In this document: in pieces, positions 50,426 through 60,358 of the stretch
Numbering within the stretch: the stretch's first letter is position 1
Layout: every line of letters starts with the position of its first letter
Origin: Cyanobacteriota bacterium erpe_2018_sw_21hr_WHONDRS-SW48-000092_B_bin.40
GTDB lineage: Bacteria; Cyanobacteriota; Vampirovibrionia; Obscuribacterales; Obscuribacteraceae
Reading direction: 5' to 3'
NCBI GenBank assembly: GCA_030917395.1
Contig: JAUPUU010000180.1
Span: 62,001-126,000 of the forward strand
Length of the DNA stretch: 64,000 nucleotides
The notes under the pieces: generated by a model
Database searches by the model: none
Told to the model about the DNA's origin: nothing
Seen by the model: the letters and a program-made list of their open reading frames with translations, nothing else
Program-made: the position numbers and the translations under genes

Positions 50426-51424
50426 TTACAGTTTTTTAGAGATGCGCTTTTTCATAAAAGCAGCACCGTAAGTATGTTTAAGCGTAAAGAAAAGCATTAG
50501 TATGGAAATGCAAACCCAGAGTAGAACCCAAAAAATTGGCAGGGTAAAAGGGATCAGTCCGGCCATCAATGTAGCATCAGTGAAGTGGGCACCGGCCAAG
50601 CCAAGGGCATTAGGAACTAGAACCCACAGCAATGCTAATGAGCTAAGGGCTGTTTGCACAGCCAAAAATAGCACCACTAAATTTGCCCAGGCCGGTTGTA
50701 ATTTTTTACCTAAATAAACGCAGAAGGCGCCCATTCCTAAGCCCCACAACAAACTTCCGATACTCTCGAAAAAGTGGGCACTCAATAGGCCGGGAAGCAT
50801 AAAAACTAATGAGGCCACAATCATGGCGATGCCTAGGCCAGACAATATCAATTTGGAATAGCGCGGATATTGACCAAGATAGATCAAAAGGCAACCAAAC
50901 AAGGTAGTACCAACATAGCCCGCCTGGATAGCAAGGAAAGCAAATCCTCCGACACAGCCAGTCAGTCCGCCGTGGCCATCACCATCCGAAACAACCGTCA
51001 TGAAGTTAACGTGACCACCAGTCAAAATAGTTACTATGGCATGGCCCATTTCGTGCACCATGGTGACAAATTGACTGACTGGTGTGAGCAGAAAATGAAT
51101 ACCCGGTACATTGCCGAGAAAGACACTGAAGACCACAAGCAGCCAAAAGACAGACATATTCCAGCGGGGATTATGCATGAAGCTCAGTTGACTAGCGGCA
51201 CTCAAACCAGCCTTGGCTTGCACCACCGGTGATGGCAAACTAGATGCGGGTGAATCAGTAACTTTCGGGTTCGCCGAAACTTCGTTCTCAAGACGTGCTA
51301 ACTTTTCTTCGACAGTTTCAGATACCTTGAGCTTAGGCTGTGGCTTCTTAAAGCCAAACCCTTGACCACTACTCTTTTTTTCTGGCTTGCCTTCAGGCTT
51401 TTCTTCAAACGGTTTAGCTGGCAT
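50426..51424 (-). CDS. M50-like membrane peptidase family protein
   Basis: TMVHEMGHAIVTILTGGHVNFMTV (HExxH) within a multi-TM protein. Confidence 0.75.
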   Translation of the reverse strand: MPAKPFEEKPEGKPEKKSSGQGFGFKKPQPKLKVSETVEEKLARLENEVSANPKVTDSPASSLPSPVVQAKAGLSAASQLSFMHNPRWNMSVFWLLVVFSVFLGNVPGIHFLLTPVSQFVTMVHEMGHAIVTILTGGHVNFMTVVSDGDGHGGLTGCVGGFAFLAIQAGYVGTTLFGCLLIYLGQYPRYSKLILSGLGIAMIVASLVFMLPGLLSAHFFESIGSLLWGLGMGAFCVYLGKKLQPAWANLVVLFLAVQTALSSLALLWVLVPNALGLAGAHFTDATLMAGLIPFTLPIFWVLLWVCISILMLFFTLKHTYGAAFMKKRISKKL

Positions 51425-51523
51425 CAGAAATGTTTTCCGAAATTGGAATCAGCACGCTAGAATCGTCATCAAGATAGAAGCAAGCTGATAGACTTGCTGA
51501 TCATAGCTTAAATGACGTGAGTG

Positions 51524-52426
51524 ATGCCGTTCAGTTTTAGTACGGATTTGAACGTACTGATAGCCATCTCGCTGTTGTGCTGGAGCACCTGGGGTCTTTT
51601 TGACAAAAAAGCACTAGAGGGCGCCGGCCATCTAGATGTCTTGCTATTTCAGCACATCTATTATCTGCTCGAAGTACCAGTTATCTGGCTTCTTCTCAAC
51701 CTGCTCTATCAGGGCGGTTGGACAGTGGCACCTTTAGTTTGGCTATGGACGGGCCTTGGCTCCCTCTCCTCCTCTGGCGGCATGCTTTTTTATCTAGTAG
51801 CTATGGCTCGGGCCGAGGCCAGTTTCGTATTAGGCATCACCGCCGCCTACCCACTAATAGTTCAGATTTTTGCCTACTTTTTCTTACACGAAGCCCTCGT
51901 GCCGGAACGGCTGTTAGGTTCGCTACTTGTTGGCATCGGAGTTGGCCTGGTGGGCTCTTCAGCCCGAAGCCACGAGATCAGCAAAAAGCATCACAAAACC
52001 ACCTTGCTGATGTGCTTAATCGCCACCCTGCTTTGGGGCGTCACCGGTCTGTTTGACAAGAAGGCCCTGGGATTAGACCTGCCCTTTAAAATTTACTATG
52101 CCAGATGTGTCTGGGATGCCGTTATTCTGGCGCTGATGCTGCTGGTATTCAGGCTGATAAATTACAAGGTCGCCTACAAAAGCCCTAAGGCCTGGAAATA
52201 TTCTGGTTTTTCATCAATTTGTCTGTCCCTAGGCACGCTCAGCTACATGTTTGCCATGACCATGGCAACAGCCTCGTATGTCATTGTCATAACCGGTTGT
52301 TACCCCCTTCTGATGTATCTGGGGGCTGTGATTTTCCTCAAAGAAAAATTGAGCAAAATGCGCCTGGCTGGGGTCATCCTCGTTGTCGGAGGCGGATTAA
52401 TGGTGCAAAACACCCAGGCACTTTAA
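51524..52426 (+). CDS. EamA/DMT superfamily transporter
   Basis: About ten TM segments in two halves; MARAEASFVLGITAAYPLIVQIFAYFFLHEAL and MATASYVIVITGCYPLLMYLGAVIFLKEKL. Confidence 0.85.
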   Translation: MPFSFSTDLNVLIAISLLCWSTWGLFDKKALEGAGHLDVLLFQHIYYLLEVPVIWLLLNLLYQGGWTVAPLVWLWTGLGSLSSSGGMLFYLVAMARAEASFVLGITAAYPLIVQIFAYFFLHEALVPERLLGSLLVGIGVGLVGSSARSHEISKKHHKTTLLMCLIATLLWGVTGLFDKKALGLDLPFKIYYARCVWDAVILALMLLVFRLINYKVAYKSPKAWKYSGFSSICLSLGTLSYMFAMTMATASYVIVITGCYPLLMYLGAVIFLKEKLSKMRLAGVILVVGGGLMVQNTQAL

Positions 52427-52499
52427 GTAAGTAAGCTTCGGTTATGTGGGCATATATCTGGCAGACCAGTTTTTCGCATTTGCATTCGAGAGGACCATA

Positions 52500-54230
52500 A
52501 TGAGCGACGATTTCCGCAAGATTCGCACGGAAGATGACCTAAAAGAAAAGATTTTATCGTCGGTCAGCCAGGCCTTCACTGGTGAAGAAACCAACCGTTG
52601 GATGGTAGCCCTGCAAGAAGAATCAGTTGGCAAAGCCGAAGAACCAGTCGTCACCGGCTCCACTGACAATAAATTAAACGAAAATATGGCCTCAGTAGTC
52701 GATCGCCTCTTCGACAACTTCAAGCGCTATGCCTTTGAATTCAACCGCTCGCTAGAGCACCGCGAGCATGTTGTCAACTGCGAACGGCCCTCAAGCATGC
52801 GCAGTCAGGCAGACTACACCGACATGGGCCAACCCATTCGCTTCTGTATCGGCCACATCTCAACTCGCGATTGGGCCCTGGTTGTCCAAGCAGAGGAGAA
52901 TCGAGTCCGGGCTTTCATTACTCCAATTAAGTTCTTAGTGGGCTTTAGACCTGACCAGAAAGACTTTGAACCCTACGTCGAGCTGCTTCTAGTGCGAGAT
53001 CGCGTGGGCAATTCCCGCCAAATGATTTGGACCATCGACGGCCAGGCCCTAGCTCTAGAAAGTATTCCCGCACTGTCTCGGCGCTTTTTCGGCCAGCTAG
53101 TTAAGGTCTCTCGGGGCGAAGCCAACAACACCGAGTCTTTTGTCTTCGACCCCCATGACCTCAGTGCCCTACAGCCTGAGGTTGTGGTAGAACGCTCTTA
53201 CGAACCTGACGACCAGGCCATGTTTTTCAGCGAAAAGCCTAGACCAAGTGAAATGGCGCGACAAGCAGTGCTTGACCGGCCTGGTCACACCTTGGCACAG
53301 CTGGCCAATGTCGGCCAGAGTCAAGGCATAATGCCCCTGAGTGGGCCAAATGCTTCCATTCATGCGGCCCGATCGGCTGGCGCCGACTTGCTTGGACAGC
53401 CCCAGCCCGAACCAAGTCAATCTCCCAGTCCACCCAGTCATGCCAGTTTCCCCCTGAGCCCAAGCTCAAATAATTCAGCCAATCAATTTGCCAACCCAGC
53501 AGCGGCACCAAGACAATTATCAATTACTCCACCTACACCTGAGCCCGAGCCTCAGCCCGCCGTTATCAACCAATCAGTGGCTACAGCTCCACGAGAAGAA
53601 TTGAGTTTCTTCAGCAAAACAGTGCAAGAACCAAAAGAAGAAACCATCAAGCCAGCAGCGCCAGAAGTAATTGCCGAACTACAAGAACAAAAACCAGCAG
53701 AGCAAAAAGTAGAAGCAACAAAAGCGCCAGAGGTAATTGCAGCGCCAAGCCCTGTAGCCCCGACAGAAGAAAAAATAGAGGTAAAAGCTGAGCCAAAAAC
53801 CGAAGTGAAGGTAGAAGTTAAAGCTGCACCGGAAGTAGCGCCAGAGCCAAAAGCAATTGATCGAGCCAGCGCTACAGCTGCTGCTATAGCCAGTCAAGCC
53901 ACAACTCAGACCTTAAGTAATGCCGGAGTCAACGGAGAAAAGAGTACCTATCACTTTATGGCAAAACCCGAAGAAGAAGCCCAAAAGGTCGACCTAAATG
54001 CCGACAAAGATATCGCCGAAAATAATCGCAAAGTAGCTCATGCCATTAAAAATTTGTTTGATTCAGTCGACTCGTCAATTACGGCCCTGACGGCTGTCGG
54101 AGTAGACGCCATGAAAGCTGACGACATCGCTGCCGTGGGCGCGATCATGCGCCAGACTAAAACCCTAAAGGTGCTACGCGATGGCATTGTGCAATTGTCA
54201 AAAGACTGGCAAAAGTCACTGGAGAACTGA
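52500..54230 (+). CDS. Uncharacterised protein: globular N-domain, long P/E/K/A-rich linker, helical C-terminal domain
   Basis: MSDDFRKIRTEDDLKEKILSSVSQAFTGEETNRWMVAL...; disordered region about residues 280-470; C-terminal KVAHAIKNLFDSVDSSITALTAVGVDAMKADDIAAVGAIMRQTKTLKVLRDGIVQLSKDWQ. Confidence 0.75.
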   Translation: MSDDFRKIRTEDDLKEKILSSVSQAFTGEETNRWMVALQEESVGKAEEPVVTGSTDNKLNENMASVVDRLFDNFKRYAFEFNRSLEHREHVVNCERPSSMRSQADYTDMGQPIRFCIGHISTRDWALVVQAEENRVRAFITPIKFLVGFRPDQKDFEPYVELLLVRDRVGNSRQMIWTIDGQALALESIPALSRRFFGQLVKVSRGEANNTESFVFDPHDLSALQPEVVVERSYEPDDQAMFFSEKPRPSEMARQAVLDRPGHTLAQLANVGQSQGIMPLSGPNASIHAARSAGADLLGQPQPEPSQSPSPPSHASFPLSPSSNNSANQFANPAAAPRQLSITPPTPEPEPQPAVINQSVATAPREELSFFSKTVQEPKEETIKPAAPEVIAELQEQKPAEQKVEATKAPEVIAAPSPVAPTEEKIEVKAEPKTEVKVEVKAAPEVAPEPKAIDRASATAAAIASQATTQTLSNAGVNGEKSTYHFMAKPEEEAQKVDLNADKDIAENNRKVAHAIKNLFDSVDSSITALTAVGVDAMKADDIAAVGAIMRQTKTLKVLRDGIVQLSKDWQKSLEN

Positions 54231-54236
54231 ACCATA

Positions 54237-55640
54237 GTGTTCATTACATTGCATGGTGCAGCTAACGCTGTCACTGGTTCTTGCTACCTGATTGAAACCG
54301 ACAAGGCCCGAGTTTTGGTCGACTGCGGTTTGTTTCAGGGTTCCAAGCGCCTGGAGAAATTCAACTTCATCCCCAAGTCTATAATGGCTGAAAAAGTCGA
54401 AGCAGTGGTGCTTACCCATGGCCATTTAGATCACTGCGGCCGCTTGCCACTTTTAGTGAAGGCCGGCTTCAGGGGGCCAATCTACGGTACATCCGGCACC
54501 CTGGATATTGCCCGCCTGATTATCAGCGATGCTGCGAAAATTCAAGTTGATGATACCAATCGCGAAAATCGCAAACGTATAAAAGCAGGCCAACCGACAA
54601 TCAAGCCGCTCTTTGGCATTAAAGATGCAGAGAAAGTCTTCCCTCTGTTTTACACCCTGCCCTACAACAGCGATACAAAAATCGCCGACGAAATTACTAT
54701 TAGATTGGTCGAAGCAGGTCACATTCTCGGTTCGTCCAGCGTGATCATGACCCAGAAAAGCAAAACACAACAACTCAAACTTGTCTTCTCTGGAGACTTA
54801 GGCCAAGTCAATATACCTATTAACCGCGACCCCGCGGTAATGGAAAAAGCTGATTTAGTCTTCCTTGAATCGACCTATGGTGGCCGGGAGCATCCACCCT
54901 ATGAACAATCAGTGCAGCTCATGATCGACTTAATCAAAGAGACCATAGCTAAAAAGGGCAAGATCTTAATTCCGACATTTGCCGTTGGTCGCACACAACA
55001 GCTGCTTTACCATCTAGCCCAAATGTTTCACAGCGGAGCAGTTGAACCTTTTCCGATCTATTTAGATAGCCCTATGGCCCAGGCTGCCACGGCCATCTAT
55101 AGCGATCACCTGGACATCATGGACCCTGAAGCTAAGGCCCTATTCAGCCAAGGGCAGTTGCATAAACAATTACCGACACTGAAATATTGCGCAACGGCAG
55201 AAGAGTCGCAGGCCCTCAATGCCATTAACGGGCCTTGCCTCATTCTTGCCGGAGCTGGCATGTGCGATGCCGGTCGAATTTTGCACCATTTCCGCCACAA
55301 CCTGGGCATTGCCGAAACACTCGTTCTCATCGTTGGCTTTCAGGCAAAAGACTCAATGGGGCGACGCCTATTAGACGGTGAACCCATTAAAATTTTCGGT
55401 GAGTCAATCAACGTTAGAGCAAAAATAGCCAATGTGCAGGGATTTAGCGCCCACGCGGGCCAGAGCGATCTATTACATTGGGTCGAGCCAATAGCCAAAA
55501 GCGGCGCCAGGATAGTCTTGACCCATGGCGAAAATCATCAGTTGCACGAACTCAAAAGCGAGATCAAAGCCAAGTTTGGTATTGAAGCAGAAATACCATC
55601 ACAAGGCGACAGACTGAGCATCGGCGAAGAACAAGACTAG
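54237..55640 (+). CDS. MBL-fold/beta-CASP RNA-processing exonuclease family protein
   Basis: LTHGHLDHCGRLPLLVKAGFRGPIYGTSGTLDIARLI...EAGHILGSSSVIM...LESTYGGREHPPYE...GKILIPTFAVGRTQQLLYHL...VQGFSAHAGQSDLLHW; GTG start. Confidence 0.94.
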   Translation: MFITLHGAANAVTGSCYLIETDKARVLVDCGLFQGSKRLEKFNFIPKSIMAEKVEAVVLTHGHLDHCGRLPLLVKAGFRGPIYGTSGTLDIARLIISDAAKIQVDDTNRENRKRIKAGQPTIKPLFGIKDAEKVFPLFYTLPYNSDTKIADEITIRLVEAGHILGSSSVIMTQKSKTQQLKLVFSGDLGQVNIPINRDPAVMEKADLVFLESTYGGREHPPYEQSVQLMIDLIKETIAKKGKILIPTFAVGRTQQLLYHLAQMFHSGAVEPFPIYLDSPMAQAATAIYSDHLDIMDPEAKALFSQGQLHKQLPTLKYCATAEESQALNAINGPCLILAGAGMCDAGRILHHFRHNLGIAETLVLIVGFQAKDSMGRRLLDGEPIKIFGESINVRAKIANVQGFSAHAGQSDLLHWVEPIAKSGARIVLTHGENHQLHELKSEIKAKFGIEAEIPSQGDRLSIGEEQD

Positions 55641-55909
55641 CGGTTAGGGCCTGGCCCTGAACCATCGCAGCGATACTGTATTTAGTATCACTGCCAGAGA
55701 AAAGCGTTAGCGTTGAAACTACTCGATAAAAGTTTAATCTGCAGAATTGAACTTTAATTGCTCTCAGTTCGTTTTAAAGCACATACGCCCAATTTGCTCG
55801 ACCACCCGACTATAAAAGTGAAAAATTTCCAGACCGGCCTGCCCGCCGGCTCTGCTAGCTGCTGCATTGCTGAAAAATGCAGAAATACTGCTTTTCATAG
55901 AGAAAGAAA

Positions 55910-56743
55910 ATGACCTGTCGCAATCAACATTCTCAAAAAGAGTTATCGCTAATTTTGCTGCTGGCAATCAGCTTGGTATTTCTGCTGGTCGCCCTGGGCC
56001 AAAGCTTTATTGGCACTGAGCCAGTAGCACATCTGGGCTACATCAAATTAGCCAAATTCAGCGCTTCACTGGCTATCTACGCCACTACTATGCTCTGGCT
56101 ACTGAAGCAAGTTACAGGCGGCGGGAAATTACTAGATTGGGCCGCAACTGCTGCTTGTTTTGGGGCAGTGCTTGAGCTCACCACATTACTTATTCAGGCA
56201 GCTTATCTTGGTTGGCAGACTAGCCTGTTGGTGGCAATTGGCAGACTAGCAATTCTCCTTCCTACGACACTAATTGTAATAGTCTTCAGACTACTCTTGA
56301 AAGAAAGTATCTCTCCAGCTCTGCGCCTTGCCTTGCTATGGGCCACTGGCCTGGCCCTATTTGGTTGCTTACCTGGAGTTCTGATGCTGTTTGAGATGAG
56401 CAAACACGACGACGTTTTAGACAGCCTAAGGCTAGCGCATTTCGTCGGGCTCCATACCTTGCAATTAATGCCCTTGGCTTACTTTGTCGTGGCTAAGCGA
56501 AACCCTTCTATCAAAAGACAAATCACGGCAATTAACACTTTAGGATACTTACTGCTTGTCCTCATTGCCGCGCTCACTATAGGGTCAATAGGAGCAGGGC
56601 CAGCCCAGGCAATTGCAGTAATATTTATAGTTCTCCCCAGCGTATTTTTGGCAAGATTATTGGCCCGCGAGCCCCGCCTCAAACTGGTCAAGCCTAATAC
56701 CACCTATAGTGGCAGCCTGTTATCGAGCAGCATAAAACAGTAG
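55910..56743 (+). CDS. Multi-pass membrane protein of unknown function
   Basis: 277 aa with about seven to eight hydrophobic segments. Confidence 0.6.
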   Translation: MTCRNQHSQKELSLILLLAISLVFLLVALGQSFIGTEPVAHLGYIKLAKFSASLAIYATTMLWLLKQVTGGGKLLDWAATAACFGAVLELTTLLIQAAYLGWQTSLLVAIGRLAILLPTTLIVIVFRLLLKESISPALRLALLWATGLALFGCLPGVLMLFEMSKHDDVLDSLRLAHFVGLHTLQLMPLAYFVVAKRNPSIKRQITAINTLGYLLLVLIAALTIGSIGAGPAQAIAVIFIVLPSVFLARLLAREPRLKLVKPNTTYSGSLLSSSIKQ

Positions 56744-56780
56744 AAAAAAAAAGACGCCTCATTGCTGAAGCGTCGTCTTT
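56744..56780 (-). terminator. Terminator downstream of tRNA-Ser
   Basis: Minus strand AAAGACGACGCTTCAGCAATGAGGCGTCTTTTTTTTT: GACGC..GCGTC stem followed by a T tract. Confidence 0.75.
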
Positions 56781-56786
56781 AATATT

Positions 56787-56876
56787 CGGAGAGGGAGGGA
56801 TTCGAACCCTCGGTACAGGTTAACCCCGTACGTCTTCTTAGCAGGAAGGTGCTTTCGACCACTCAGCCACCTCTCC
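56787..56876 (-). tRNA. tRNA-Ser(GCU)
   Basis: Minus strand folds by hand: acceptor GGAGAGG/CCTCTCC, D stem GCT/AGC, anticodon loop CTGCTAA (GCT), long variable arm GTACGGG-GTTAA-CCTGTAC, T arm GAGGG-TTCGAAT-CCCTC, discriminator G. C27-A43 mismatch in the anticodon stem; CCA not encoded. Confidence 0.96.
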
Positions 56877-56964
56877 AAGAGCACGAATTTTCTGGTCGAT
56901 TAATCGGCAACTCTTATGATAGCTCACAAACGCCCTGAAGACCAAAAAATGTTGTCAGATGTTG

Positions 56965-57870
56965 TCAGATATTTCCTAGAACCACTAGGTTAACCCAATA
57001 ATAGGCCACGGCACTACTAATAATAATGCTATCACCACGGTCTAAGAAGCCCCCATGGCCAGGAATCATGTCGCCCGAGTCTTTTATTCCAGCGTCTCGC
57101 TTCAACAGAGATTCACAAAGATCACCGAGCTGAGCAGCTATTGAAATGACTGCTCCCATAAGCGGTGCCTGCCAAAGATTGAATTTAAATGGATGACAAG
57201 CGAAAAGCACGTGATCGGCCAACAGGGCAATACTTACGGCGAATATGATTGCCACACAAAATCCACCAATGGCCCCCTCGAGGGTCTTCTTCGGACTAAT
57301 TTGAGGGTAGAGAAGGTGCTTTCCAATCTTCTTGCCAACATAATAAGCAAAAACGTCGGTTCCCCAAATAATAAATAGAGTTGCCCAAACATAGGCCAAA
57401 CCTGGCTGCTGCAAAGGATTGTCAGTAATAGGCATGCCCACAGGAGTTAAATTGCGCAGCAAAACTAAATGGCTCGGCAGCCAACCGACATAGATGAAGC
57501 CCAAAATCGTAGAAGCAATATCGGCAATGGTCGCCGGGGGATTGTCATGGCGAAACAATAAACGAAAGAAGGATAGATAGATGCCAATAGTTAGCAAAAG
57601 CGGAAAGTGCTGAATAGAGAAGCTGTCCGGTACCTTTATTCCGATCATCCACTGGGGAATGTCAGGTAGTGCGGCAACGACAAAGAAGGCAATGATCATG
57701 CCGAGAACTATGCGGCTAGAGGGGTTTATTCCTTTTTTGCGGGCCATGGCAATAAATTCACGGCCGCCCATGACACAGGCATAGCCAAGAGCCAACGACA
57801 AAAATATGCCGCCGGCCATAATACTGAATACTGCACCGGCAAATAAAAGCCAGCCGAATAGAACTCTCAT
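56965..57870 (-). CDS. cdsA: Phosphatidate cytidylyltransferase
   Basis: WGTDVFAYYVGKKIGKHLLYPQISPKKTLEGAIGGF...AQLGDLCESLLKRDAGIKDSGDMIPGHGGFLDRGDS. Confidence 0.95.
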   Translation of the reverse strand: MRVLFGWLLFAGAVFSIMAGGIFLSLALGYACVMGGREFIAMARKKGINPSSRIVLGMIIAFFVVAALPDIPQWMIGIKVPDSFSIQHFPLLLTIGIYLSFFRLLFRHDNPPATIADIASTILGFIYVGWLPSHLVLLRNLTPVGMPITDNPLQQPGLAYVWATLFIIWGTDVFAYYVGKKIGKHLLYPQISPKKTLEGAIGGFCVAIIFAVSIALLADHVLFACHPFKFNLWQAPLMGAVISIAAQLGDLCESLLKRDAGIKDSGDMIPGHGGFLDRGDSIIISSAVAYYWVNLVVLGNI

Positions 57871-57909
57871 TTTGCTGTTCTATGTATCAAGTGCCATTTG
57901 CTACTAGCT

Positions 57910-58998
57910 CTACCGCCCTGATGCCATTAAACGCGCTGCAAAATAAGCAGTGAGAGGAATGGTCAGAACCAATCCTAGACTACCACTAATTGCCGAAGCC
58001 ACTTCAGTAGCAACCAAATCAAGATTTACAAGTTTGGTAGATGGAATTTGACTAATCAATAGAAGCAAAGGTAGGGCAGAACCGGTGTAAGCCAAAATCA
58101 ATGTATTTGTCATGGTGCCCATGATGTCACGGCCCACGTTCATACCAGACTCATACAATTCGGCAAATGTCCGGTGGCCAATCTTGGCCACCTCCGATAC
58201 AGCCGAGGCAATAGAGACGGCTACATCCATAATCACTCCAAGAGCGCCAATGAGCATCCCCGCCGCCAGCAAGCCACTATAAAATTTCGGGCTGGCAACC
58301 AGGACAGATCCCCTTAAAATTTGGGCTTCTTCTGACGACAAACCAGTCAAAGGGGCATAGACAATCACCAGCTGCGCCGCCACTCCAGCCACTATCACCC
58401 CACCGATAGTGCCCAAAATAGAAGCCAGGGCCTTCTTTGACAGACCGGCGACAAAATACATGGTGGTCACAGCTGAAGCCAAACAAATGCCAATGGCGAC
58501 CATAAGAGGATTAAAACCATTGAGACTAAGAGGAAGCAGTACAAAAGCAATAAGACATACGCTTATAAGAAGAGCAACCAGAGACTTAACGCCTTTTTTA
58601 CCGCCAAATATTACAAAGGCTAAAAGGAAGACAAGCAAGAGCCAGCCAAGAGCTGGTGCGCGATGATAGTCGGCGATATTTACTTCGCTTTTTGCCACCT
58701 CACCACCAGTGGTGACTACCGACAGTATTACTTCAGTGCCAGGTTTAACATTGATATTAAAAACCGGGTTGTCAGTTATCTCATTAGGAACGGCCACAGT
58801 GCAGCCCTTTAGCTTCCCTTCTAAGACCTCCACTGAAACGATTTGTCGATTGGAAACCATGCCAACACTAGAGAGTAATTCTTTATTGAGAGTGCCTTTG
58901 CCCACCGAGACCACTCGACCAACGGCAAATTCTTCTTCGCTAGATTTAGCACTAGCAGCATTAGTGCTAATAACAACATTAGGCTGAGCTGGTGGCAT
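57910..58998 (-). CDS. YibE/F family membrane protein
   Basis: Multi-TM protein with GALGVIMDVAVSIASAVSEVAKIGHRTFAELYESGMNVGRDIMGTMTNTLILAYTGSALPLLLL. Confidence 0.85.
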   Translation of the reverse strand: MPPAQPNVVISTNAASAKSSEEEFAVGRVVSVGKGTLNKELLSSVGMVSNRQIVSVEVLEGKLKGCTVAVPNEITDNPVFNINVKPGTEVILSVVTTGGEVAKSEVNIADYHRAPALGWLLLVFLLAFVIFGGKKGVKSLVALLISVCLIAFVLLPLSLNGFNPLMVAIGICLASAVTTMYFVAGLSKKALASILGTIGGVIVAGVAAQLVIVYAPLTGLSSEEAQILRGSVLVASPKFYSGLLAAGMLIGALGVIMDVAVSIASAVSEVAKIGHRTFAELYESGMNVGRDIMGTMTNTLILAYTGSALPLLLLISQIPSTKLVNLDLVATEVASAISGSLGLVLTIPLTAYFAARLMASGR

Positions 58999-60221
58999 TA
59001 TTGATCACTTTTACGTTGAAAAATATCTAACTGCTTAGCCTCAGCAATCGACGCTTCGGTAAGAATGCGCTTGCTGACTGGCTTACCCAGGTGCTGATAG
59101 GCAAAAGGTGTAGCCATACGGCCACGCGAGGTGCGTTGAATAAATCCTTTCTGAATTAAGAAGGGCTCGTAAACGTCTTCAACTGTTTCAGAGTCTTCAC
59201 CAATGGTGGCAGCTAATGTTTCGATACCAACCGGGCCACCATCATAGTGATCAATGAGAATTTCGAGCAACCTTCTATCGGTCATATCAAGGCCATGCTT
59301 ATCGACTTGATACGATTCTAGAGCGGCTTCAGCGATGGCGCCATCGATCACCGCAGCCCCTTGATACTGACCGAAGTCACGCACTAGACGCACCAAGCGA
59401 TTGGCAATACGAGGTGTGCCCCTCGCTCTTGAGGCAATAGCTACCACAGCCTCAATTTCCATAGCGACTGAAAGAATCTTAGCGGTGCGAGCCACAATTT
59501 TGGTCAACTCTGCTTCATCATAAAACTCGAGGCGACAAACAAAACCAAAGCGATCTCGCAAAGCATTCGACAGCATGCCAGCTTTCGTGGTGGCACCGAT
59601 GAGGGTAAAGCGGGGCAAGGGCAAACGCATAGTGCGAGTAGCCTGTCCTTTGCCCGTGGTCAAATCAATTACAAAATCTTCAATAGCCGGATAAAGAAGC
59701 TCTTCAGCCACACGGGAGAGACGATGAATTTCGTCAATGAAAAGGACATCACCTTCTTCTAGTTGATGCACTAGACCAATAATGTCGCGTGGACGCTCTA
59801 GAGAGGGGCCCGAGGTCATATGAATGCGAGCTTGCATTTCATTGGCGATAACACGGGCCAGGGTGGTTTTGCCTAAACCTGGGGGGCCATAAAATAAAAC
59901 ATGGTCAAGGGCTTCTCCCCGTGACTTTGCCGCCGAGATAGACATATTCATCATGCCCTTCAAGCGTGTCTGGCCGATATACTCCTGCAAGCTGTCAGGT
60001 CGAACGGCTTGGTCTGATTTTTGATCAGCGCTATTTTCTTGACCAGAAAGTAACGAAGAACGACGATTTCGGTTTACGTTAACTTCTTCTATAGTTTCAG
60101 ATTTTTTCTGACCAGAGGAAGGCGAAGCTGAAATTTTGCTCTTAGCCTTAGGCTGTAAGCCCTGCTGTGGTTCTGGTTGGGGCTCACCTTGAGCCGGATC
60201 GCTAGTCTTTATGATCGTCAT
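58998..60221 (-). CDS. ruvB: Holliday junction branch migration DNA helicase RuvB
   Basis: VRPDSLQEYIGQTRLKGMMNMSISAAKSRGEALDHVLFYGPPGLGKTTLARVIANEM...LFIDEIHRLSRVAEELLYPAIEDF...LIGATTKAGMLSNALRDRFGF. Confidence 0.97.
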   Translation of the reverse strand: MTIIKTSDPAQGEPQPEPQQGLQPKAKSKISASPSSGQKKSETIEEVNVNRNRRSSLLSGQENSADQKSDQAVRPDSLQEYIGQTRLKGMMNMSISAAKSRGEALDHVLFYGPPGLGKTTLARVIANEMQARIHMTSGPSLERPRDIIGLVHQLEEGDVLFIDEIHRLSRVAEELLYPAIEDFVIDLTTGKGQATRTMRLPLPRFTLIGATTKAGMLSNALRDRFGFVCRLEFYDEAELTKIVARTAKILSVAMEIEAVVAIASRARGTPRIANRLVRLVRDFGQYQGAAVIDGAIAEAALESYQVDKHGLDMTDRRLLEILIDHYDGGPVGIETLAATIGEDSETVEDVYEPFLIQKGFIQRTSRGRMATPFAYQHLGKPVSKRILTEASIAEAKQLDIFQRKSDQ

Positions 60222-60358
60222 TAATGCAAATCGCTCACGCTCTTTAATGTAGGTAATCAGGAGGATGATGAGAAGTAATCAAGGTGTTTGTTTGGCCAAG
60301 TTGATTATGATTGTCTGGCACTTCCAATTTCAGAAAATATGTCAGGGATATACTTGCG

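Noticed and set aside
55672-55689. Small hairpin GATACT-GTATTT-AGTATC after the beta-CASP gene
   Set aside because: Only a 6-bp AT-rich stem with no T tract; compatible with chance and not a convincing terminator.
56787-56876. C27-A43 mismatch in tRNA-Ser as evidence of a tRNA pseudogene
   Set aside because: All other stems, the long variable arm and the anticodon loop are intact and a terminator follows; a single terminal stem mismatch is tolerable.
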